Assembly (NCBI GenBank): GCA_018830925.1
Contig: JAHJRK010000573.1
Span: 1-8,720, forward strand
From: Pseudomonadota bacterium
GTDB taxonomy: Bacteria > Desulfobacterota > Desulfobacteria > Desulfobacterales > RPRI01
DNA length: 8,720 bases
Reading direction: 5' to 3'
This document shows positions 1 to 6,078 of the stretch, in pieces. The position numbers and the translations under genes are program-made. The notes under the pieces are model-generated. The model worked only from the letters and a program-made list of their open reading frames with translations. It was not told the origin of the DNA and searched no databases. Numbering within the stretch: the stretch's first letter is position 1; every line of letters begins with the position of its first letter.

Positions 1-1
1 A

Positions 2-1126
2 AAAATCCCGGGCCTTAATGTAATAAATCAGGATGGACGAACATATCTTGCAAATACGGATAAACTCTACGATGCAATCATCCTGAACCTGCCTGAACCT
101 GAAACGTACCAGATCAACAGGTTTTATACAGACGGTTTTTATTACATTGCAAGGAAGCGCCTCTCTTCCGGCGGCATTTTAAGCTTTTCAATGGAAGGAT
201 ATGATAATTATCTGGCAGAGCCGCAACGCCAAAAAATCTCTTCTGTTTATAATACCTTATCAAAACATTTTAACAATATCCTCCTTCTTCCCGGACAAAA
301 GATCTATTTTCTTGCTTCAGAACTTCCGATCAGTTCCGACATCCCCGATTCCCTTGACAAAAAAAAGATAAAAACTGACTACATCAGCAATTATTACTAC
401 GGCAATCTTACGAAAGAGAGGATCGTCCGTTTAAATGGACTCATCGATAAATCAGCCCCCATAAATACCGATATCTACCCGCAACTGATGCGTCTCATGT
501 TTTCCCAATGGTTTGCGAAATTCTCAACATCTCCTCTTGCCTTTATTCTGATTATATCGGTACTGTGCATTATATACCTGCTAAGGATAACAAAAGAAGA
601 ATTCGTGCTTTTTTCAACCGGGTGCATGGCAATGGGAACCGAAATTCTTGTCATATTCGCATTCCAGATATTTTTTGGATATATCTACCTTAAAATCGGC
701 CTCATAATTACTGTTTTTCTCGCCGGTCTCCTGCCGGGAGCATGGATAGGAAACAGGGCGGGAAATAAATACGGAAATAATAAAAAAATCTCTCTTGTAA
801 TAACAGACAGCGTTCTTATATTTTTGACAGGTCTTCTGATTTTGGGTTTCATATACGGAGAAGGCAAAATTCCCTTGTCTGTTTTTCTTGTATATGGTTT
901 TATTATATCAATGACATGCGGATATCAGTTTCCAGCAGCCTTAAAACTGACAGGAGACAACAACCCATCTGTCACAAGACTGTTTTCAGCCGATCTGATC
1001 GGAGCAGCCGCAGGCACGCTTCTTGTCAGCGTTGCGATCATTCCGTATTTCGGCATTATCTGGGCTGCGACAGGATTGATAGGTTTGAAAATTATCAGCG
1101 TAATAATAATGGCAATAAAATCATGA
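2..1126 (+). CDS. membrane-fused spermidine-synthase-like protein (5' end missing)
   Basis: The reading frame is already open at base 2, so the gene begins outside the window and 374 residues are visible. The first ~65 visible residues resemble the C-terminal part of a polyamine aminopropyltransferase Rossmann domain: DGRTYL, then YDAIILNLPEPETYQINRFY, TDGFYYIARKRL and GGILSF. The rest is hydrophobic, with about six predicted membrane segments starting near FILIISVLCIIYLL (bases ~548-590), including a GTEILVIFAFQIFFGYIY stretch typical of fused spermidine-synthase/transporter-like proteins. The loop that reads D-x-x-D-P in active spermidine synthases is N-L-P-E-P here (bases 86-100), so polyamine synthesis is doubtful. 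The role is unknown; location in the inner membrane is expected. Bases 1125-1126 of the TGA stop lie in the repeat that follows. Family call good, function not claimed. Confidence 0.8.
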   Translation, partial: KIPGLNVINQDGRTYLANTDKLYDAIILNLPEPETYQINRFYTDGFYYIARKRLSSGGILSFSMEGYDNYLAEPQRQKISSVYNTLSKHFNNILLLPGQKIYFLASELPISSDIPDSLDKKKIKTDYISNYYYGNLTKERIVRLNGLIDKSAPINTDIYPQLMRLMFSQWFAKFSTSPLAFILIISVLCIIYLLRITKEEFVLFSTGCMAMGTEILVIFAFQIFFGYIYLKIGLIITVFLAGLLPGAWIGNRAGNKYGNNKKISLVITDSVLIFLTGLLILGFIYGEGKIPLSVFLVYGFIISMTCGYQFPAALKLTGDNNPSVTRLFSADLIGAAAGTLLVSVAIIPYFGIIWAATGLIGLKIISVIIMAIKS

Positions 1127-1273
1127 CAGCTTCGTAAAAAGTCATTCTGCTGTGTTGCGCTTCATCTTTCGTCATTGCAGCGTACCAAAATGTACGCTTC
1201 ATTCCTCAAGATTCGCGCGCCTTGCATAATGAGCTTTCTTCTTTGCTGTCTGAATTTGTACTTTTTACGAGAG
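1125..1273. repeat. inverted-repeat (MITE/REP-like) element, copy 1
   Basis: This ~149-bp non-coding element has perfect 11-bp inverted ends: TCGTAAAAAGT at 1132-1142 and its complement at 1260-1270. It holds an internal 7-bp hairpin (AGCGTAC at 1179-1185, GTACGCT at 1192-1198) and a CTTTGCTGTC block at 1241-1250 that recurs in copy 2 (7455-7465) and, reversed, near 8121-8131. It fills almost the whole gap between two plus-strand genes. The 8-mer GCAATAAA occurs on both sides (1112-1119 and 1273-1280), but not symmetrically about the inverted ends, so it is weak evidence of target duplication. Exact borders are uncertain by some bases. Confidence 0.75.
1269..1273 (+). promoter_or_regulatory. 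ribosome-binding site inside the repeat end
   Basis: GAGAG lies 10 bases before the ATG at 1284 and is the only Shine-Dalgarno-like stretch there. It lies at the outer edge of the repeat's right inverted end (TTTTTACGAGAG), so the repeat appears to supply the translation signal of the radical SAM gene. The match is modest. Confidence 0.4.
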
Positions 1274-1283
1274 CAATAAAGTA

Positions 1284-2477
1284 ATGAAAAAATTCAGTAG
1301 AAGACAATTTATATGCAGCGCCGCATTGATTCTCGCGGCACCGGGTTCATCACTTGCTCTCTGGTCATCTGACGAAAAGAAGGGATTCCTGCCGGGACCG
1401 GATAATATCAGGGGAAAGATATTTAAAGGAGATGCTCCGGATAAGCCATGGAAATGGTCCAAAGAAGGATTTCTCTATACAAAGCTCGGCAACAAGAAGG
1501 TTATATGCGGCATATGCCCCCACAGGTGTCAATTATCTCCGGGAGACCGGAGCGTTTGCCGCTCCAAGGTCAACATAGACGGGACACTTTACAGCCTTTC
1601 CTATGGAAATCCATGCACTAAAAATGTTGATCCCATAGAAAAAAAACCGCTTTTTCATTTCAAACCCCGGACAAAAGCATTTTCGCTTGCAGCAGCAGGA
1701 TGCAATTTCCGTTGTCTCAATTGTCAGAACTGGGAAATTTCACAGGCCAAGCCAGGTGAAGTGCGCCACAGCGAGCTTTTCCCCGAAGATGCCGTCAGGG
1801 CCGCATTGGAAACCGGGTCAGAATCAATTGCATACACATATTCGGAACCGATTTCTTATTTCGAATATATGATTGACATAGCTCGTCTTGCAAAAGAGAA
1901 GGGCCTTTCAAATCTCTGGATATCAAATGGTTACATAAATAAAGAGCCCCTGCTTGAACTATGCAAATATATTAACGGCGCGAATGTGAACATCAAATCC
2001 TTCAGTGATGATATATACAAGAAGCTGAACGGAGGAAGGCTTGAGCCTGTTTTGAATACATTCAGGACATTAAACGACAGGGGTGTCCACTTCGAAATGA
2101 CCAATCTTGTTGTACCAGGTTACGTCGATGATCCGGAAATGGTAAAACGCATGTGCGAATGGATTCTTACCGATCTCGGGCCGGATCATCCCCTCCATTT
2201 CCTGCGGTTTACTCCCCTGTACAAGCTTGACAGGCTTCCGCCAACTCCCATATCAACTCTTGAAAATTTCCGGAGCATCGCGATGAAGGAAGGAATCCGC
2301 TACGCGTACGTGGGTAATGTGCCAAACCACGAGGGGATTAATACATACTGCCATAACTGCAAAAAATTAATCATAGAACGTAAGGGTTATCTGGTTCCTG
2401 TGTACAATCTTGCCGGAAACAGATGTAAATTCTGCAGCACGATTATACCCGGTGTATGGAAGAAGAGTGAGGCATGA
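1284..2477 (+). CDS. AmmeMemoRadiSam-type radical SAM enzyme with Tat signal
   Basis: The 397-residue protein matches the radical SAM enzyme of the AmmeMemoRadiSam system, related to pyruvate formate-lyase activating enzymes. The substrate is not known to me. The 4Fe-4S/SAM motif is C140-NFR-C144-LN-C147, in the context AAGCNFRCLNCQNW. An N-terminal cysteine group (C75, C78, C82, C92) and a C-terminal zinc-ribbon-like group (C356-xx-C359, C381-xx-C384, then IPGVW) flank it. The N-terminus is a textbook twin-arginine signal, S5-R6-R7-Q-F-I, followed by a hydrophobic stretch to about residue 26, so export of the folded Fe-S protein is predicted. ATG 1284 keeps this signal. The AMMECR1 and Memo partners of the system are not in the window. 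The stop overlaps the next start by 4 bp, so the two are probably co-translated. Confidence 0.88.
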   Translation: MKKFSRRQFICSAALILAAPGSSLALWSSDEKKGFLPGPDNIRGKIFKGDAPDKPWKWSKEGFLYTKLGNKKVICGICPHRCQLSPGDRSVCRSKVNIDGTLYSLSYGNPCTKNVDPIEKKPLFHFKPRTKAFSLAAAGCNFRCLNCQNWEISQAKPGEVRHSELFPEDAVRAALETGSESIAYTYSEPISYFEYMIDIARLAKEKGLSNLWISNGYINKEPLLELCKYINGANVNIKSFSDDIYKKLNGGRLEPVLNTFRTLNDRGVHFEMTNLVVPGYVDDPEMVKRMCEWILTDLGPDHPLHFLRFTPLYKLDRLPPTPISTLENFRSIAMKEGIRYAYVGNVPNHEGINTYCHNCKKLIIERKGYLVPVYNLAGNRCKFCSTIIPGVWKKSEA

Positions 2478-2962
2478 AGTACAGATTTATGTCTGAAATT
2501 AGGAAAAAAGCTGCTGCCGGATTAAAATCGGGGGACACCTTTACCGTCAAGCGAAAATTCACAAAAAAAGAGACCGAATCTTTTGGCGATATTACAAAAG
2601 ATTATAATCCGGTTCATTATGACATGCGGTTTACAGAAGCAAAGAAGTTAAAAGGCCTTATCTGCCATGGCCTGCTTGTCGCCAGCCTGATAACCGAAAT
2701 CGGTGGGCAGATAGGGTGGCTTGCGTCAGGTATGGATTTTCGTTTCAAAAAACCTGTATATTTCGGGGATACCATAACATGCTCATTTACATTAACCGAA
2801 GTAAATGAAAGAGGAAAAGCAAAAGGCGAAGCGGTATACAGTAATCAGGACGGCATCGTTGTACTGGAGGCTGTTCTATCAGGCATAGTTCCGGGCTCAA
2901 AAGAAAAGCAGGTGTTAAAAACCATGATGGAAGAAGATGATAAAGCCGGCAATATCCGCTGA
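2474..2962 (+). CDS. MaoC-like (R)-specific enoyl-CoA hydratase / dehydratase
   Basis: This 162-residue single hotdog-fold protein is of the MaoC/PhaJ type, which hydrates trans-2-enoyl thioesters (CoA or ACP) to (R)-3-hydroxyacyl thioesters in the cytoplasm. The hydratase motif is intact: FGDITKDYNPVHYD gives D43-x4-H48, the spacing of the catalytic Asp and His in PhaJ, followed by LICHGLLVASLI (H65-G66) and FRFKKPVYFGDTI. The first ~12 residues precede the conserved part; a second in-frame ATG lies at 2489. ATG 2474 is preferred because it overlaps the upstream TGA (ATGA) and follows GTGAGG. It is the last gene of the plus-strand pair and is convergent with the SHOCT gene, 27 bp away. The physiological substrate cannot be read from sequence; fatty-acid or polyester metabolism are both possible. 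Confidence 0.85.
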   Translation: MKYRFMSEIRKKAAAGLKSGDTFTVKRKFTKKETESFGDITKDYNPVHYDMRFTEAKKLKGLICHGLLVASLITEIGGQIGWLASGMDFRFKKPVYFGDTITCSFTLTEVNERGKAKGEAVYSNQDGIVVLEAVLSGIVPGSKEKQVLKTMMEEDDKAGNIR

Positions 2963-2989
2963 AAGCCTGATTTTAAATATCTGCACAGG

Positions 2990-3178
2990 TCAGCTTCTCA
3001 AATCATTCTTCATCCTCTCGAATTCTTCTTTTGAAATTTCACCGTTTGCATAACGTTTTTTTAAAATATCCATAGCGCTTTCGCTGTATGGGGTGTTGTA
3101 ATACCGCGGTTTCCGGGACCTGAATAATACATAAATAATGACACCTGCTAATATTATAATTATCCATATTCTCAGCAT
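2990..3178 (-). CDS. small SHOCT-domain membrane protein
   Basis: The 62-residue protein has one N-terminal membrane helix (about residues 3-19, WIIIILAGVIIYVLF), a short basic linker, and a C-terminal SHOCT module (residues ~35-61: MDILKKRYANGEISKEEFER). SHOCT modules are short helical-hairpin segments found at protein ends and thought to mediate oligomerisation; no enzymatic function is implied. The helix probably sits in the inner membrane with the basic RSRK side and SHOCT in the cytoplasm. The ATG at 3178 follows GGGGA at about 10 bases. It starts 18 bp after the asparaginase-like gene, so it is probably the last gene of that minus-strand run. Confidence 0.75.
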   Translation of the reverse strand: MLRIWIIIILAGVIIYVLFRSRKPRYYNTPYSESAMDILKKRYANGEISKEEFERMKNDLRS

Positions 3179-3196
3179 AAATATATTTCCCCATAG

Positions 3197-3700
3197 TCAG
3201 CAGCTTCGTAAAAACCTGCTCTCTTCAAATACCCCGGTCTTTTTATTTTTCCTTACATTATCCCAGTTAAAATACTTCCCGTTCATGGCGATATAAACGC
3301 CATGCGGAAGAGTCTGGACAAAGGCAAGAGCGCTTCCCAGATTAAATAATCCGTCGGAACTTCCGAATTTATAAGGTATCATCGCTCCGGTCAGAACGAT
3401 TGTTTTGTCCTTTACAGAGCCGGCAATGACTCTTGCAGTTTCAACCATCGTATCGGTTCCATGAGTTATAACTATTTTATTCTCATTTGCCCTGATGCAG
3501 TTTTCAAGGATTATATCCCTGTCTGAATCTGCCATATCAAGACTGTCTATCATCATCAGGGTTGTTATATCAAACTCCACCCTGCACCGTCCCAGTTTCA
3601 GCATTTCATAAAGATGTGTTTCTTTAAAAAACAGCTCTCCGTTAAGCTCATTATATTCCTTATCGAAGGTACCGCCTGTCACAAAGATTCTTATAATCAT
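3197..3700 (-). CDS. short asparaginase-like protein (N-terminal asparaginase domain only)
   Basis: The 167-residue protein consists of the N-terminal domain of the L-asparaginase I/II family. It has the first nucleophile loop VTGGTFDK (T11), the second ITHGTDTM (T82-D83) and LTGAMIPYKFGSSDG with K111, so the Thr, Thr-Asp and Lys catalytic positions are kept. Two-domain asparaginases have about 330 residues. One-domain relatives of ~160-165 residues that end near a VRKN..GxFE motif are known, and this protein reaches that motif (residues 149-159), so I read it as complete rather than truncated. Whether it hydrolyses asparagine is unknown. ATG 3700 is chosen because the conserved MIIRIFVTGG begins there, after AGAGAG. 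A TTG start at 3754 would add 18 unconserved residues. The last residues (FLRSC) are encoded by a repeat remnant. Confidence 0.8.
   Translation of the reverse strand: MIIRIFVTGGTFDKEYNELNGELFFKETHLYEMLKLGRCRVEFDITTLMMIDSLDMADSDRDIILENCIRANENKIVITHGTDTMVETARVIAGSVKDKTIVLTGAMIPYKFGSSDGLFNLGSALAFVQTLPHGVYIAMNGKYFNWDNVRKNKKTGVFEESRFLRSC
3200..3219. repeat. repeat-end remnant at the asparaginase 3' end
   Basis: The 14-mer CAGCTTCGTAAAAA (3201-3214) is identical to the left end of the 1125 and 7377 copies. No opposite end is visible nearby, so it is a solo end or decayed copy. It lies inside the coding sequence, encoding the last residues just before the TGA stop. Confidence 0.55.
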
Positions 3701-3726
3701 GGTTGTTTGCTCTCTGGTCTTAGGGT

Positions 3727-3769
3727 CCGTTACGAAATAACCATTACATTTCAAACCATTTCGTTACGG
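3727..3769. other. inverted repeat before the asparaginase-like gene
   Basis: CCGTTACGAAAT (3727-3738) and ATTTCGTTACGG (3758-3769) pair at 11 of 12 positions around a 19-base loop. They lie 27-69 bases upstream of the ATG at 3700. The gap to the preceding gene is 145 bp and contains further GTTAC copies near 3781 and 3799. It could be an operator, a leader hairpin or a decayed repeat; no T run follows it, so it is not a classic terminator. Confidence 0.4.
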
Positions 3770-3845
3770 CTCCTTATGCCGGTTACGATATTACAATGTT
3801 ACAGTTATTGTTGAACAACGGCTTATATCGTTCTCCGCTCCTTCC

Positions 3846-5066
3846 TTACCCCTTGCGCCTTTTAAGCTCAAGAGCCGCCTTTATGCCTTTTTCGCGGATC
3901 ACTTTAAATTTAAGGCCTGTCTCGGTAAGCCTGAAAAAACGTTTTCCGTATTTCCGCAGCAATCTTTTATCAATCTCAAATCCAAGTCCCGGTCTTTTAA
4001 ACGGATGAAGCATCCCGTTCTTGTCCGGAATAACGGGTTCAATGATTCCTTCCCTGAACTCCGGTATCCAGGAAGGCTTTTCCAGTGGATATTCAAGTGG
4101 AAGGAGGTTATCCCGGTCGGCCAGCACCATATTCCAGTTTATATAAAATCCTATGCCATTCGTCCATGTATGGGGAGTAAAAAGGCGGTTTTGTTTTTTA
4201 CACATTTCAATGACCTTCATGACCTGGGCAATGCCGCCTGCAAAAGTCGCATCAGGCTGGTAGATATGAAAACAGTCTTTTTCGAACATTATCTTGATTT
4301 CATCCCAGCCGTAGTTAATCTCTGCGCCTGAAATTTTGACCTTTGATACTTTTTTCAAGGCTGCGTTACCGTCGTAATCCCTTGAGTCAAGCGGCTCTTC
4401 GAGCCAGTCAATATTGTTATCATGGCATGCGGACGCAAATGCTTCAGCGCGGGCAAGATCCCAGGCAGGCACCCTGTCTACTATTGAAACGAGCCAACCC
4501 TGGTTTGCATCGACTCCGAGAACAAACTTGTCGCCAACCCCTTTTCTTACCGTTTCAATGTGCCTGATATCATCTTTTAAGCGAACGTTTTTAACTCTCA
4601 GCTTAGCCGTTTTAAACCCGTATTCTCTCATTGCAAGAAGTTCATCTATTCTTTTTTCAGGATCATGCATCTCTCCTGTTGAAAGATAGACTTCTATGGG
4701 TCGGGCCTTTCCTCCAAGCAGCTCATAAACAGGCTTCCCTTCTTTCTTGCCGATTATATCCCAGCAGGCAGGTTCTATCCAGAAATTTCTCCATCCGAGG
4801 AATCCAGCCTGTTTCAGAAGTCCCTGTATCCTGTCGATATCAGTCGGATCCGCGCCTATGAGATAACCGCCAAGGAGATCTCCAAGACCTTCTCTTTCCC
4901 GCCCCATTGCCGAACCCGCTGAATAGCCTTCAATTCCTTCGTCGGTTACAATTTTAATCAACGTGAATCTGTTATGCGTCTGGGGATAGCCCGGAATCCA
5001 CGAGGGCCAGAAGGTCTCTTTCAGGGGCACTGAAACATGATAAAGTTCTATGGCTTTTATCTTCAT
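3846..5066 (-). CDS. mandelate racemase-like enolase-superfamily enzyme
   Basis: This 406-residue, full-length enolase-superfamily protein is of the mandelate racemase type. Such enzymes abstract a proton next to a carboxylate using Mg2+ and act as racemases or sugar-acid dehydratases. An alpha+beta capping domain (about residues 1-125) precedes a barrel with recognisable catalytic positions: K155-L-R157 on strand 2 (usually K-x-K), metal ligands D186 (VDANQGW), E223/E224 (WLEEP) and E249 (SGAE), then D272 (QPDATFAGGI), H299 (TPHTWTNG) and E325 (LPLEYP). The E249-D272 and D272-H299 distances equal those in mandelate racemase. The C-terminal tail after ~370 is lysine/arginine-rich. ATG 5066 follows a strong GGAGG at 7 bases. 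It sits 66 bp after plsC and 145 bp before the asparaginase-like gene. The substrate is not predictable. Confidence 0.87.
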   Translation of the reverse strand: MKIKAIELYHVSVPLKETFWPSWIPGYPQTHNRFTLIKIVTDEGIEGYSAGSAMGREREGLGDLLGGYLIGADPTDIDRIQGLLKQAGFLGWRNFWIEPACWDIIGKKEGKPVYELLGGKARPIEVYLSTGEMHDPEKRIDELLAMREYGFKTAKLRVKNVRLKDDIRHIETVRKGVGDKFVLGVDANQGWLVSIVDRVPAWDLARAEAFASACHDNNIDWLEEPLDSRDYDGNAALKKVSKVKISGAEINYGWDEIKIMFEKDCFHIYQPDATFAGGIAQVMKVIEMCKKQNRLFTPHTWTNGIGFYINWNMVLADRDNLLPLEYPLEKPSWIPEFREGIIEPVIPDKNGMLHPFKRPGLGFEIDKRLLRKYGKRFFRLTETGLKFKVIREKGIKAALELKRRKG

Positions 5067-5132
5067 ATTGTTCCTCCGGTATAATTAAGAAATATGCAAA
5101 TGATTTAATCAGATTTGAATTCCCTTTAAGCG

Positions 5133-5990
5133 TCATGCCGAACTTTGATTCTCGACTATACCACCCCATTTTTTCAGTTTATTGATTATAAACTCGACGA
5201 TTATCCGATGGGTTTCGCTGCCATTGCCTTTTACCTCAAAAGACTTTCCGAATTCAACGAAAATTGTTTTATCGGGATCAACCGGCCCCATATCCTTGAT
5301 AAGCCTCCCGTTTCCCTGAAAATCGGTCTTAAGAGCAACAGGAACAACAGGCACACCCGCTCTTCGCGCAAGCTTTACTCCCAGAGAATTAAAAGAAGCC
5401 GGATTGAAAACGGCGCTCCTTGTAGCCTGGGGAAAGATTACCACAGAATAACCGCTTTTTATGTATTCTTCTCCCTCTGAAAGAACTTTAAAGAGATCTT
5501 CCCTCGGACTTTTTCTGGATACTGTTATTGGTTTAATGGCTTTCATTATTGATCCTAAAACCGGAAAATCAAGAAGTTCTTCTTTAGCAACAAATGTCAA
5601 CCTTTTGAACGAAAGGAGAATGGAAGGTATGATAAATGTATCTATCATGCTCATATGATTTGATATATACACGACAGGCTCCTTATTTTCAGAAACATGA
5701 GTTAGGCCTGAAACATTCAGCCTTCCCCCAGCCGATTCTATAATTTTAACTATATCAAAAGAGGACCGCCTCCATCTCCCATGGTCATACTTTCCGATAC
5801 GGGCCATCAGACTGTCTCTCAGAATAAGATCGGCAAGCATGGCATAATAGATAAAAGTAGACCATCCGGGGAGTATTTCGGCCAATACCCGTTTTTTCCG
5901 AGGACTATAATAAGAGTCCTCCGATTTAAGTATCTGTGTGAATTTTTCTATATTCATCCGGAACAGAATCCTGTCTAATCCGCTCCCCAT
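5133..5990 (-). CDS. PlsC-family lysophospholipid acyltransferase
   Basis: The protein belongs to the 1-acyl-sn-glycerol-3-phosphate acyltransferase family, which puts the second acyl chain on lysophosphatidate at the inner membrane face. In the longer 292-residue version, motif I is NHMSMID (H119-x4-D124), motif III is FPQATRS (193-199) where FPEGTRS is usual, and motif IV is VPVVPVAL (220-227). A hydrophobic stretch (about 48-64) precedes the catalytic core. The ATG at 5990 is preferred because AAAGG lies 7 bases upstream; the ATG at 6011 adds seven residues without a well-spaced ribosome site, and an ATG at 5957 is also possible. The gene follows acpP and fabF, so use of acyl-ACP is plausible. 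The extended N-terminal region and altered motif III leave the exact acceptor open. The last residues overlap GCGTCATGCCGAAC, which may be repeat-derived. Confidence 0.83.
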   Translation of the reverse strand: MGSGLDRILFRMNIEKFTQILKSEDSYYSPRKKRVLAEILPGWSTFIYYAMLADLILRDSLMARIGKYDHGRWRRSSFDIVKIIESAGGRLNVSGLTHVSENKEPVVYISNHMSMIDTFIIPSILLSFKRLTFVAKEELLDFPVLGSIMKAIKPITVSRKSPREDLFKVLSEGEEYIKSGYSVVIFPQATRSAVFNPASFNSLGVKLARRAGVPVVPVALKTDFQGNGRLIKDMGPVDPDKTIFVEFGKSFEVKGNGSETHRIIVEFIINKLKKWGGIVENQSSA

Positions 5991-6020
5991 AATGAGGCCT
6001 TTGAAGAACATCCAATTTTG

Positions 6021-6053
6021 ATACCTTCGTAAAAAGTCAGAAAATGACTTTTT
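6021..6053. repeat. collapsed repeat copy / hairpin between fabF and plsC
   Basis: ACCTTCGTAAAAAGTC (6023-6038) carries the family end sequence, followed at once by TGACTTTTT. AAAAAGTCA (6031-6039) and TGACTTTTT (6045-6053) form a perfect 9-bp stem around a 5-base loop. This reads as the two ends of an element with the interior lost. The stem is AT-rich and ends in a T run on both strands, so it could attenuate transcription between fabF and plsC, but it is a weak terminator candidate. Confidence 0.55.
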
Positions 6054-6078
6054 CCTTGGTGGGAAAGATCTTATAATA

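Noticed and set aside
2962..3000. Bidirectional terminator between the convergent MaoC and SHOCT genes
   Set aside because: Only a bulged 7-bp stem (AAGCCTGA / TCAGCTT) without a T run is present.
3197..3754. Asparaginase-like gene as a pseudogene truncated of its second domain
   Set aside because: A natural one-domain family of ~160-165 residues ends at the same VRKN motif, and the catalytic residues are kept.
3701..3754. TTG start at 3754 for the asparaginase-like protein
   Set aside because: It adds unconserved residues, and the AAGGAG upstream is too far from the TTG; the conserved sequence starts at the ATG at 3700.
4005..4861. Several plus-strand ORFs of 74-108 codons opposite the enolase-superfamily gene
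   Set aside because: The opposite strand encodes a full-length enzyme with all catalytic motifs; these are antisense shadows with low-complexity translations.
5120..5150. Second dispersed repeat (GCGTCATGCCGAAC) at the plsC 3' end
   Set aside because: It recalls palindromic repeats seen in other genomes, but there is only one copy here and no inverted partner, so it cannot be supported.
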